This document shows positions 53,152 to 61,496 of a stretch of 64,000 bases of DNA, piece by piece; the stretch's first letter is position 1; each line of letters begins with the position of its first letter. Source of the stretch: JAXDTI01 sp034090045 (GTDB lineage Bacteria; Actinomycetota; Actinomycetes; Actinomycetales; Actinomycetaceae); NCBI GenBank assembly GCA_034090045.1, contig JAXDTI010000004.1:62001-126000 (forward strand). The letters are read 5' to 3'. Below the pieces are notes generated by a model. It was not told where the DNA came from and did no database searches. It saw only the letters and a list, made by a program, of their open reading frames with translations. Made by a program: the position numbers and the translations under genes.

Positions 53152-53928
53152 CTAATCATCGAAACGCACGATTTTTGAGAATTCCTCAGCTTTGAGCGAA
53201 GCACCACCAACGAGCGCACCATCAACATCCGGCTGCGCCATTATGTCCTGGACGTTGCTGGACTTAACTGAACCGCCATAGAGAACTCTAATGTCGTCAG
53301 CTACCTGTTCGCTATAAAGTTCAGCGAGTCTAGAACGAATCGCGCCGCACACTTGCTGAGCGTCCTCGGGGGTGGCAACCTCGCCGGTGCCGATAGCCCA
53401 AATAGGTTCGTATGCAACCACACATTTAGCGGCATCTTCGGCGGAGATACCGTCAAAATCTGCGGTAATCTGACCGAGAACATGTTCCACGTGCTGACCG
53501 GCTTTGCGGATCTCTAGACCCTCGCCACAGCAAATAATCGGAATCATACCTGCCGCCAGCGTCACGCGAGCTTTCTCGCCAACCAGCGCATCAGACTCAC
53601 TGTGGTATTCGCGCCGTTCCGAATGCCCACAAATGACGTATTTGCAACCCAGCTTTGTTAGCATCGCCGCTGAAATCTCGCCGGTATAGGCACCGTTATC
53701 ATGGACCGAAACATCCTGGGCTCCGTACTGTATATCAAGTTCATCACCGTCAACCACGGTTTGTACCGAACGAATATCGGTGAAAGGCGGTACCACCACC
53801 ACATCTGCACGGTCATAGTCGAAACGGTGATCTTGCAGGCTGATGTCGAGTTCCTGAACCAGGCTGATAGCCTCAAGGTGATTCAGGTTCATCTTCCAGT
53901 TGCCTGCCATCATGGGTTTGCGTGCCAT
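53152..53928 (-). CDS. tpiA: Triosephosphate isomerase
   Basis: Interconverts dihydroxyacetone phosphate and glyceraldehyde-3-phosphate. Motifs: MAGNWKMNL (active Lys), CGHSERR (catalytic His), AYEPIWAIGTGEVATPEDA (catalytic Glu and loop 6), and the phosphate-binding VLYGGSVKSSN. 258 residues. The start at 53928 lies 1 base from the pgk stop (53930). Confidence 0.98.
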   Translation of the reverse strand: MARKPMMAGNWKMNLNHLEAISLVQELDISLQDHRFDYDRADVVVVPPFTDIRSVQTVVDGDELDIQYGAQDVSVHDNGAYTGEISAAMLTKLGCKYVICGHSERREYHSESDALVGEKARVTLAAGMIPIICCGEGLEIRKAGQHVEHVLGQITADFDGISAEDAAKCVVAYEPIWAIGTGEVATPEDAQQVCGAIRSRLAELYSEQVADDIRVLYGGSVKSSNVQDIMAQPDVDGALVGGASLKAEEFSKIVRFDD

Positions 53929-53929
53929 A

Positions 53930-55129
53930 TCAGTTTTCCTCCAATACTTCGATACCGGGCAGCACTTTTCCTTCTAGCAACTCCAGGGAGGCACCGCCAC
54001 CGGTGGAAATATGCGAGAAAGTTGTTTCATCAAATCCGAGTTGGCGAACCGCCGCTGCTGAATCACCGCCGCCGATCACCGAGAAACAATCTGATTCAGA
54101 CAGGGCACGAGCAACAGCTGCTGTACCTTTCGAGAAGGCCTCGAATTCGAAAACCCCCATAGGGCCGTTCCAGGCGACCGTCTTTGCGTCAGCAATTTTT
54201 TCTGTAAATAGTTTCGCGGTCTTCGGACCGATATCTAAGCCCTTCTGGTCTGCCGGAATAGCTTCAACATCGACCACGCTCGCAGGCGAGTCAGGCGCAA
54301 ACTCCGCAGCCACAACGGTGTCAATTGGCAACAGCAAATCAACACCATTTGCTTTGGCGGTCTCGATATATCCCTTAACTGTGTCAATCTGATCAGCTTC
54401 CAGCAGCGAGGTACCAACCCCGTAGCCTTTGGCGGCGAGGAACGTGTAGGCCATCCCGCCACCGATGAGCAAAAAATCCGCTTTCGTCAGCAGGTTTGCG
54501 ATCACACCCAGCTTGTCGGAAACCTTGGATCCTCCGAGCACCACACCGTAGGGACGCTCCGGGTTATCGGTGGCGCGACGCAGCGACTCAATCTCTTTGA
54601 CTACCAGTTTTCCGGCTGCAGCAGGCAGTAACTTCGCGATGTCATAAACCGAAGCCTGTTTACGATGTACGACTCCGAAACCATCAGATACGAAAACGTC
54701 ACCAAAATTTGCATACTCGGCGGCGAGTTCGGCACGTTGGGCATCGTCCTTGGAGTTTTCACGGGCATCGTAACGCACATTCTCCAGTAACACGATCTCG
54801 CCGTCAGCCAGTGACGCAACTTTTGCCTGTGCATCGGTACCGGTCACATCCTTTGCCAGGGTGACCGGGGCATCAATCAATTCGCCTAGACGTTTAGCGA
54901 CCGGAGCCAAAGAAAACTCGGGTTTCACCTCGCCCTTGGGACGCCCCAAGTGCGCCATGATTACTACGCGTGCACCTGCATCTATCAGGGTTTGCAGAGT
55001 CGGGAGTGCGGCTTTGATGCGACCGTCATCAGTGATGACACCATCCTTTAGCGGCACGTTAAAATCAGAGCGAACCAGCACTTTTTTGCCTTTAAGGTCG
55101 CCCAGAGAATCGATATTACGCAAAGTCAT
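53930..55129 (-). CDS. pgk: Phosphoglycerate kinase
   Basis: Pgk makes ATP from 1,3-bisphosphoglycerate in glycolysis. The N-domain has LVRSDFNVPLKDG and HLGRPKGEVKPEFSLAPVA; the hinge and C-domain have VVLGGSKVSDKLGVI, LIGGGMAYTFLAA and the nucleotide-binding VIGGGDSAAAVRQLG. 399 residues. A GGAATCAAGGCA leader precedes ATG 55129. It lies 103 bases after gap, with a strong hairpin between them, and 1 base before tpiA. Confidence 0.98.
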   Translation of the reverse strand: MTLRNIDSLGDLKGKKVLVRSDFNVPLKDGVITDDGRIKAALPTLQTLIDAGARVVIMAHLGRPKGEVKPEFSLAPVAKRLGELIDAPVTLAKDVTGTDAQAKVASLADGEIVLLENVRYDARENSKDDAQRAELAAEYANFGDVFVSDGFGVVHRKQASVYDIAKLLPAAAGKLVVKEIESLRRATDNPERPYGVVLGGSKVSDKLGVIANLLTKADFLLIGGGMAYTFLAAKGYGVGTSLLEADQIDTVKGYIETAKANGVDLLLPIDTVVAAEFAPDSPASVVDVEAIPADQKGLDIGPKTAKLFTEKIADAKTVAWNGPMGVFEFEAFSKGTAAVARALSESDCFSVIGGGDSAAAVRQLGFDETTFSHISTGGGASLELLEGKVLPGIEVLEEN

Positions 55130-55185
55130 TGCCTTGATTCCTTTCTGTGTTTCACTACCGGAAACAAATCGGCTACCAGATAGCG

Positions 55186-55217
55186 CACGCCCGTGTACCT
55201 TTCAGTACACGGGCGTG
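55186..55217. other. 13-bp hairpin between gap and pgk
   Basis: CACGCCCGTGTAC (55186-55198) pairs perfectly with GTACACGGGCGTG (55205-55217). No U run follows on the minus strand, so it is probably a partial terminator, a processing site or an mRNA end-protector setting gap:pgk ratios rather than a full terminator. Confidence 0.7.
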
Positions 55218-55232
55218 GCATCTGTATTAATT

Positions 55233-56237
55233 TCAGATCTGCTTGCCAACGAGCTCGGTAATCTCCACCAGCCGGTTGGAGTAGCCCCACTCGTTGTCAT
55301 ACCAGCCGACGATCTTTACCTCGTCATCGATAATCTTTGTCAGCGGAGCATCGAAGATAACCGAATGCGGGTCGGTGGTGATGTCGCGGGACACCAACGC
55401 ACCATCGGAGTAGGACAGGATACCCTTGAGTTCACCCTCGGCTGCAGCCTTCATAGCAGCATTCACCTTTTCCTCGGTAACCTCAGCCTTTGTGGTGAAA
55501 GTAAAGTCGGTGATTGACCCGGTCGGAATCGGTACACGCAGAGCGTAGCCATCCAGCTTTCCAGCCAGCTCAGGCATAACAACACCTACAGTGCGGGCAG
55601 CGCCAGTTGTTGTCGGGATGATAGAGAGCGCAGCTGCGCGAGCGCGACGCAGATCCTTGTGGGGGGCATCGTGGAGGCGCTGATCCCCGGTGTAGGCGTG
55701 AACCGTCACCATAAGACCTTTCTCGATACCGAAAGTCTCATGCATAACCTTTACCATCGGAGCTAGGCAGTTCGTGGTGCAGGAAGCATTCGAAATAATG
55801 TTGTGCTTTTCCGGGTCGTATTCATTGTCGTTAACGCCCATAACAAAGGTGGCATCAACATTCTTGCCAGGTGCGGAAATGATGACTTTCTTTGCGCCAC
55901 CATCCAGGTGAGCCTTGGCTTTGGTCCCATCGGTGAACAGACCGGTAGATTCGACAACCACGTCAACTCCCAGATCTTTCCAGGGCAGGTTCGCGGGGTC
56001 ACGCTCAGCGAGGGCGACAATCTTCTTGCCATCAACATAGATAGCTTCGTCATCATAGGTGACCTCAGCATTGAGCTTGCCGGTGATGGAATCCCACTGC
56101 AGCAGATGAGCCAGGGTCTTGTTGTCAGTCAAATCGTTCACTGCCACGATCTCAATATCGGCTCCATTGTCCATCGCGGCCCGCAAAAAGTTACGTCCGA
56201 TACGTCCGAAACCGTTAATACCAACTCGAGCGGTCAC
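55233..56237 (-). CDS. gap: Glyceraldehyde-3-phosphate dehydrogenase (type I)
   Basis: Gap oxidises glyceraldehyde-3-phosphate to 1,3-bisphosphoglycerate. VGINGFGRIGRNFLR is the NAD loop, SNASCTTNCLAP holds the catalytic Cys, and WYDNEWGYSNRL closes the protein. GTG 56237 has an AGGAGG site 7 bases upstream (334 residues); the frame is open further up to 56267 without family-like sequence. The leader carries a probable promoter (56359-56386) and a CRP/GlxR-like site (56391-56406). It heads gap-pgk-tpiA-secG. Confidence 0.97.
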   Translation of the reverse strand: MTARVGINGFGRIGRNFLRAAMDNGADIEIVAVNDLTDNKTLAHLLQWDSITGKLNAEVTYDDEAIYVDGKKIVALAERDPANLPWKDLGVDVVVESTGLFTDGTKAKAHLDGGAKKVIISAPGKNVDATFVMGVNDNEYDPEKHNIISNASCTTNCLAPMVKVMHETFGIEKGLMVTVHAYTGDQRLHDAPHKDLRRARAAALSIIPTTTGAARTVGVVMPELAGKLDGYALRVPIPTGSITDFTFTTKAEVTEEKVNAAMKAAAEGELKGILSYSDGALVSRDITTDPHSVIFDAPLTKIIDDEVKIVGWYDNEWGYSNRLVEITELVGKQI

Positions 56238-56282
56238 TATATCCTCCTGAAAGCGCCGGTGGCGCATATTATCTCTGTGATT

Positions 56283-56302
56283 GGAGCAGGCGAACCTGCT
56301 CC
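56283..56302. other. 8-bp hairpin in the gap leader
   Basis: GGAGCAGG (56283-56290) pairs with CCTGCTCC (56295-56302) around a CGAA tetraloop. It lies within the probable gap 5' leader, about 45 bases before the GTG start, where it could affect message stability or initiation. It lacks a U run. Confidence 0.45.
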
Positions 56303-56358
56303 TGGCACCCGCTTGGCGCCAGTAATGCCATTTTACACTTGCAGGAGCGAAAACATTG

Positions 56359-56386
56359 GGTATAGCGATGCCATACTTGCGTTAAA
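56359..56386 (-). promoter_or_regulatory. Probable promoter of gap
   Basis: On the minus strand TTTAAC (56381-56386) and TATACC (56359-56364) are spaced by 16 bases. It would give a leader of about 115 bases before the gap GTG at 56237. Confidence 0.4.
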
Positions 56387-56390
56387 GCAC

Positions 56391-56406
56391 TGTGAGTGTA
56401 CTCACT
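56391..56406. promoter_or_regulatory. CRP/GlxR-like palindrome upstream of gap
   Basis: TGTGAGTGTACTCACT matches TGTGA-N6-TCACA at nine of ten positions and includes the perfect inner repeat GTGAGT/ACTCAC. It ends just upstream of the proposed -35 of gap. GlxR, the CRP-type regulator of corynebacteria, is known to act at glycolytic promoters including gapA. The inner TGAGT-N2-ACTCA is shared with the site at 17465-17478. Confidence 0.5.
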
Positions 56407-56432
56407 TATTTCAGATAGGTAACGACACGAAC

Positions 56433-57413
56433 TCAGTCGAGTATCATATCCGGGGTTAGCGACGCCTCGGTGTCCGCAATCCCCCGTTCATGTGCAGATT
56501 TGTCTGCCATTGCCAGCAGTCGGCGGATACGACCGGCGATAGCATCCTTTGTCAGGGGCGGATCGGCGAGCTGACCGAGCTCCTCAAGCGAGGCATCCTT
56601 GTGTTCAAGACGCAAAGCACCTGCCGCGAGTAAATGTTCAGGAACGTCATCTCCGAGAATCTCCAGAGCCCTGCGCACCCGCGCACCCGCAGTTACCGCG
56701 GCACGTGCCGAACGACGCAAATTTGCATCATCGAAGTTAGCTAACCGGTTCACGCTGCCGCGAGCCTCCCGGCGTTTGCGCAACTCGCCCCATCGTTTTG
56801 CGGTTTCTGAAGCACCGATAATTTCCAGCAGCTTCACCACCTGGTCGCTTTCTTTAACAACGACCCGTTCTCCGCCGCGCACGGTGCGAGTTTTTACCGT
56901 CAAACCGAGGCGGCGTGCCGAACCGCTGAGCGCCAGAGCGGTTTCTTTACTCGGACAGTTAAGTTCCAGGGTGCCGCTGCGCCCCGGCTCGGTAAGCGAA
57001 CCGCGCGCCATCATAGCGCTGCGCCATGCGGCTACAGCCTCTTCGGTGCCGGCACCAACTATAGCTGGAGGTAAACCCCGAACCGGGCGCCCTTTCCGAT
57101 CGATAAGCCCCGTCATCTGGGCGATACGTGGCGCACCTTTTACCACCCTAATAACGTATCGGTCGTTACGGTGCAGTCCGCCACCGGCAACCACCACCAC
57201 TTCCGGGGCAACATGATAAAGCGCATTTAACTGTGCAACGAGACGTTTAGCGCAGTCTTCACAATCCAGCTCTGCCTCAACAACAATGTGTTGGGAAACC
57301 AGGTGCAAGCCCCCGCAAAACCTTATGGTCGTGGCAGCTTCTACTTCCATTAGTGCCGGACGTCCCAGCGGTGCACGCGCCAGTTCCTGCTTCAAATCAG
57401 ATGTGAGCGACAT
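56433..57413 (-). CDS. whiA: DNA-binding regulator WhiA
   Basis: WhiA is a sporulation/cell-division regulator in actinobacteria and is present in most Gram-positives. The N-terminal domain is a degenerate LAGLIDADG homing-endonuclease fold (FCGGLHLVSQHIVVEAEL). The C-terminal helix-turn-helix includes NRLANFDDANLRRSARAAV and SLEELGQLADPPLTKDAIAG. 326 residues. It follows glmR by 25 bases in uvrC-rapZ-glmR-whiA. Confidence 0.97.
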   Translation of the reverse strand: MSLTSDLKQELARAPLGRPALMEVEAATTIRFCGGLHLVSQHIVVEAELDCEDCAKRLVAQLNALYHVAPEVVVVAGGGLHRNDRYVIRVVKGAPRIAQMTGLIDRKGRPVRGLPPAIVGAGTEEAVAAWRSAMMARGSLTEPGRSGTLELNCPSKETALALSGSARRLGLTVKTRTVRGGERVVVKESDQVVKLLEIIGASETAKRWGELRKRREARGSVNRLANFDDANLRRSARAAVTAGARVRRALEILGDDVPEHLLAAGALRLEHKDASLEELGQLADPPLTKDAIAGRIRRLLAMADKSAHERGIADTEASLTPDMILD

Positions 57414-57438
57414 ATCTCCCCCTCATAGTTGTCCAAGG

Positions 57439-58431
57439 TCACCATTCCTGAATCCCGACCTCGCTGAAATACCCATCAAAAGAATCACGCAGAGCCGCTG
57501 CCAGTCGCAAAGGATCGTGTTTAGCGCTACCATCACCGACGCGAACCTGTCGCATCAGCATATGTGTACCACAATCTGCCAGCGCATCTTCCAAATCATT
57601 GAAATCATCAACAGCAGACGGGTCAACCAGCACCGCATCAAAAACCAGGTTCGGCGCATAGTGCCGCACCGCTCTAATGTGGTCCGCTAGTGTAAGCCCT
57701 GTGGTTTCCGCGGTTTGAGCCTGCAAATTCATCACCAGGATCTTGCGGGCTTTAGCTTCGGTAGCCGCCCGAGCAACCTCAGGGACGAGCAGATGCGGAA
57801 TTACCGATGTGTACCACGATCCCGGCCCGAAAACCAGGTAATCTGCAGCCCGGATATTCGCTGTCACATCAGGTGAAACCTCGGGGCTGTTCGGAGTCAT
57901 CCAAACATCGAGGACTCTGCCTCGCGCGGTCGCAACCTGCGCCTGACCGTGTACTTCAACAACACCTGAACCGGTCTCCACATTCGCCGCAATCTCCATG
58001 GGATCCAAAGCCAAAGGTAAAACCCTGCCACGCGCCCCCAGCAGCCTCGCCACCCAGTCAAGCCCCTCGATAGGGTCATCCAGCAGATCCCACATGGTAG
58101 CTATCAACAGGTTTCCCAGCGCGTGTCCGTTGAGCTCAGAATCCGTCTCAAATCGATGCTGCAGGGCATCCCTCCATGTAACACCCCATTGGCTGTCGTC
58201 ACACAGAGCCGCTAAAGCCATACGTAAATCACCGGGAGGTATAATCCCCAACTCCCGACGTAGCCTCCCGGAAGAACCGCCGTCATCTGCTACGGTCACA
58301 ACTGCGGTGAGACTGGTGGTGATGTGACGCAGCGCTCGCAACGTGGCTGACAAACCGTGCCCGCCGCCAAATGCGACCACTTTCGGACCGATCGGCCCCA
58401 GCAGCTCTCGGTCAGGAAATAAAGACTCCAT
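57439..58431 (-). CDS. glmR: GlmR/YvcK-type (CofD-like) gluconeogenesis factor
   Basis: YvcK/GlmR proteins are UDP-sugar-binding regulators of envelope precursor metabolism. VAFGGGHGLSATLRALR near residue 19 and VTVADDGGSSGRLRRELG, PPGDLRMALAAL and LGNLLIATMWDL are the family set. FGPGSWYTSVIPHLLVP follows. 330 residues. The start overlaps the rapZ stop by one base. Confidence 0.93.
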   Translation of the reverse strand: MESLFPDRELLGPIGPKVVAFGGGHGLSATLRALRHITTSLTAVVTVADDGGSSGRLRRELGIIPPGDLRMALAALCDDSQWGVTWRDALQHRFETDSELNGHALGNLLIATMWDLLDDPIEGLDWVARLLGARGRVLPLALDPMEIAANVETGSGVVEVHGQAQVATARGRVLDVWMTPNSPEVSPDVTANIRAADYLVFGPGSWYTSVIPHLLVPEVARAATEAKARKILVMNLQAQTAETTGLTLADHIRAVRHYAPNLVFDAVLVDPSAVDDFNDLEDALADCGTHMLMRQVRVGDGSAKHDPLRLAAALRDSFDGYFSEVGIQEW

Positions 58432-59384
58432 TATTCCTTTCCCATATCACGATGCAGCACCGTAACGGGTATGCCCGCATCCCTGAGCATTGAGCCGATA
58501 CGCTCAGCGAGGGCGACCGAACGGTGCTTACCTCCGGTACAACCAATAGCTACCGTCACATAGGGTTTCAGCTCAGTTTCATATCCAGAAACAATCGGGA
58601 GCAGCAAGTCCACGTAGCGTTTCGCGAAATCGACCGCTCCCGGCTGAGAAAAAACATAGTCATAAACGGGTTGATCCTGCCCGGTCAGATGACGCAATTC
58701 GCTAACCCAGTAGGGGTTCTTCAAGAACCTCGCATCTCCAACCCAGTCCGCATCCAACGGAATTCCGTACTTGAAGCCGAAAGACATCACCGTGAAACTC
58801 ACTCCCGGGGTCGCTGCACCAGCCACCATGTCACGCATCCGTTTATCGAGGTCATGAACATTTGAGTAGGTGGTGTCAATCAACACATCGGCACGGGAAC
58901 GAATCGGTTCGAGCAGTGTTCGTTCCCTCTGAATCCCCGAAATTATGCTCTCGCCTTCCTGTAGCGGATGGGGGCGACGATTCGATTCGTAGCGACGCAC
59001 CAGCACCGAATCGTCAGCATCGAGGAACACCATACAGTGTTTAATGTCTCGTTTGTTGAGTTCGTCTAGAACCCCGAGGAACTGGTTGAAAAACTTTCCG
59101 GAACGAACATCCACAACGGCAGCCAACCTATGCACACCGCCACCGGCCGGGGTGAGCATATCTGCGAAAGCAACCAGCATCTGTGGCGGGAGGTTATCAA
59201 CCACATAGAAATCCAGATCCTCTACCGCCTGTGCAGCTCGGGAACGTCCCGCCCCGGACAATCCGGTTATGATGAGCAGTTCCGGTTGCGGGGGCCCGGG
59301 CAAAATTTTTTCTGCCTCTAGTTTCGCGACACCACCCGGCACGGTATCGGCGCCGTCCTCATCAAAAGGCAGCTCATTTTCCAT
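58431..59384 (-). CDS. rapZ: RNase adapter/GTPase RapZ
   Basis: RapZ proteins are P-loop nucleotide-binding proteins; in E. coli RapZ targets GlmZ RNA. The actinobacterial role is unclear. The P-loop is ITGLSGAGRSRAAQAVED near residue 41, with Arg where most P-loops have Lys, a usual actinobacterial form. VVDNLPPQML, ESNRRPHPL, FGFKYGIPLDADW and AIGCTGGKHRSVALAERIG follow. ATG 59384 gives 317 residues; an ATG at 59402 is the alternative. It follows uvrC by 27 bases. Confidence 0.94.
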   Translation of the reverse strand: MENELPFDEDGADTVPGGVAKLEAEKILPGPPQPELLIITGLSGAGRSRAAQAVEDLDFYVVDNLPPQMLVAFADMLTPAGGGVHRLAAVVDVRSGKFFNQFLGVLDELNKRDIKHCMVFLDADDSVLVRRYESNRRPHPLQEGESIISGIQRERTLLEPIRSRADVLIDTTYSNVHDLDKRMRDMVAGAATPGVSFTVMSFGFKYGIPLDADWVGDARFLKNPYWVSELRHLTGQDQPVYDYVFSQPGAVDFAKRYVDLLLPIVSGYETELKPYVTVAIGCTGGKHRSVALAERIGSMLRDAGIPVTVLHRDMGKE

Positions 59385-59411
59385 ACATCCAATATGCCAC
59401 ATCCCGGAGGC

Positions 59412-61379
59412 TCATTCGGAACTATCCGGATGAAGCGCATCGTATATCTGGGCGGCTAGCAGCGGACCGATACCGGGAACCTCGGTCAAATCAGCTACGC
59501 TGGCGGCAGTGAGTCTTTTCACAGACTTATAGGTTTTCAACAGCGCTTTTTGTTTTTGTGGTCCCACCCCAGGAATCGCGTCAAGCACCGATTCTGTCAT
59601 GCTTTTAGCTCGTTTACGTCTGTGTGCCCAGATTGCGAAACGATGCGCCTCATCACGTAGGTACTGCAAAATGTAGAGTCCGACAGAATCTCTAGATAAA
59701 ATCACCGGAAATTCGCTTCCCGGAAGCCATATTTCTTCGAGACGCTTTGCTAAACCTATCACCGGCAAGTCGATTCCAATATCATCGAGAACACTCTGGG
59801 CCGCATTCACCTGCGGTAATCCACCATCCACTACAAGCAAATCCGGCAGGTAGCTGAACTTTCTCGGTTTTCCATCGCCGTGGTTGAGCTGTCCCGAAAC
59901 CGGATCACCGGTATCCGAATCCTCGTTAATGGTTTTGGCGAAACGGCGATGTAAAACCTCCGACATTGCTTCCGTATCGTCAGCATTAGGGCTTTTTACC
60001 GTGAACTTACGGTATTCACGTTTTGCGGGTAAACCGTCTTCAAAGACCACCATTGAAGCCACCATGTTGGTTCCGGATGTGTGAGAGATGTCGAAGCATT
60101 CCATTCTGAGTGGTGAACGAGGCAAATTCAGCTCGTCCCGCAGCTGAGCCAAAGCTGCTCCTCTGCCTGCTAAATCCGATATTCGCTGCATTCTGAAGAG
60201 TTTCAATGCCTGTTCGGCATTGGCGGTCACGGTCTGCATAATCTGTTTTTTCTCGCCGCGTTGCGGAACCTTTATCTCAACCGGACCACCACGTTTGTCA
60301 GCGAGCCATTCTTGGAGCGTTTTCAGGTCGGTGGGCAGCTGGGGTACCAACACGGTGCGCGGAACAGCATCCGTTCCCCGGTGTCCGCGATCATCGACAC
60401 TTCGGGAAGGTGTGCGTTTCTCAGCAGCGGTTTGTCCCGGCTCACGGTCACCGTAGACCTGCATCAAGAGATCGGAAATAAAATCTGCAGGGTCATCTAG
60501 GCTTCGATCTTCCACCACCCAGGAGCGGTTTCCGCGCACTCTTCCACCCCGCACAAAAAACACGTGTACCGCAGCGGAGAGTTCGTTACTAGCCAGGGCA
60601 AAAATATCGGCATCCGAACCATCGGCAAACACCACCGCATTGGATGCCCGAACTTTCGTCAAGGCGTTTAGTTTGTCTCTGTATTTGGCTGCCTGCTCGA
60701 AATCCAGCTCGGCGGCAGCACGCTCCATATTTCGTTTCAGGTCGCCTATGAGGTGTTTCTCACCGCCGTTCATAAAAGACAAAAGCCGTTCAACATAGGT
60801 GCGGTGTTCTTCCGCGCTCGCCCAACCGACACAGGGCGCGCAACACCGTTCAATATATCCCTGCAGGCAGGGGCGACCCTGAGCAGTCGCTCGGTTAAAT
60901 ACCCCCTGGGTACAGGTTCTCACCGGAAAGACTCTCGTTAGCGCATCCAGCGACTCGCGTATCGCCCAGACCTGTGGGTAGGGCCCGAAATAGCGGTTCC
61001 CTTTCCGATGTCGAGCGCGAGTTATATAGGTTCGGGGATATTCCTGGGAAGTTGTTACAGCCAGATAGGGGTAGGACTTGTCGTCTCGGAATATCACGTT
61101 GAAACGCGGAGAAAACTCTTTAATCCAGGTGTATTCGAGAGTGAGTGCCTCCAGTTCGTTTGCCACCACAACCCATTTCACTGCCGCTGCGGTGTGCACC
61201 ATCTTTAAGGTGCGCGGATGCAGTTTATCGGGGGCACGGAAATAGCTATTCAAGCGGTTGCGCAGATTCTTTGCTTTACCGACGTATATTACACGCCCAA
61301 ACTCATCGATAAATCTGTAAACACCCGGAGCGGTCGGAATGGTTTTTTGAGCTGGTCTATAACTCTCCGGATCCGACAT
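59412..61379 (-). CDS. uvrC: Excinuclease ABC subunit UvrC
   Basis: UvrC makes both cuts in nucleotide excision repair. The N-terminal GIY-YIG nuclease domain has TAPGVYRFIDEFGRVIYVGK and AKNLRNRLNSYF. The UVR motif (about 205-240, ERAAAELDFEQAAKYRDKL) binds UvrB. The RNase H-like second nuclease includes MECFDISHTSGTNMVASMVV, and two helix-hairpin-helix motifs close the protein (IPGVGPQKQKALL, VPGIGPLLAAQI). ATG 61379 gives 655 residues; the frame is open to 61424 but that part is not family-like. A Ser/Arg-rich insert (TPSRSVDDRG) lies near residue 335. Confidence 0.97.
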   Translation of the reverse strand: MSDPESYRPAQKTIPTAPGVYRFIDEFGRVIYVGKAKNLRNRLNSYFRAPDKLHPRTLKMVHTAAAVKWVVVANELEALTLEYTWIKEFSPRFNVIFRDDKSYPYLAVTTSQEYPRTYITRARHRKGNRYFGPYPQVWAIRESLDALTRVFPVRTCTQGVFNRATAQGRPCLQGYIERCCAPCVGWASAEEHRTYVERLLSFMNGGEKHLIGDLKRNMERAAAELDFEQAAKYRDKLNALTKVRASNAVVFADGSDADIFALASNELSAAVHVFFVRGGRVRGNRSWVVEDRSLDDPADFISDLLMQVYGDREPGQTAAEKRTPSRSVDDRGHRGTDAVPRTVLVPQLPTDLKTLQEWLADKRGGPVEIKVPQRGEKKQIMQTVTANAEQALKLFRMQRISDLAGRGAALAQLRDELNLPRSPLRMECFDISHTSGTNMVASMVVFEDGLPAKREYRKFTVKSPNADDTEAMSEVLHRRFAKTINEDSDTGDPVSGQLNHGDGKPRKFSYLPDLLVVDGGLPQVNAAQSVLDDIGIDLPVIGLAKRLEEIWLPGSEFPVILSRDSVGLYILQYLRDEAHRFAIWAHRRKRAKSMTESVLDAIPGVGPQKQKALLKTYKSVKRLTAASVADLTEVPGIGPLLAAQIYDALHPDSSE

Positions 61380-61437
61380 GAGTATAATTCTACCTGACCA
61401 CCAAAAAACCCAAACACTGAACATTTTTTGCGTTTTC

Positions 61438-61466
61438 TTTACGAAAATTTGGTATTGTATTATTGT
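61438..61466 (+). promoter_or_regulatory. Probable promoter of glnA
   Basis: TTTACG (61438-61443) and TATTGT (61461-61466) are spaced by 17 bases. They lie 31 bases before ATG 61497 in the divergent uvrC-glnA region. No GlnR or AmtR box is evident. Confidence 0.45.
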
Positions 61467-61496
61467 TGTTAAATCCAGCTACCGAGAGGCACAGCA

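Noticed and set aside
59200..59300. RapZ P-loop with Arg in place of Lys as a loss of function
   Set aside because: GLSGAGRS is the usual actinobacterial form of this family.
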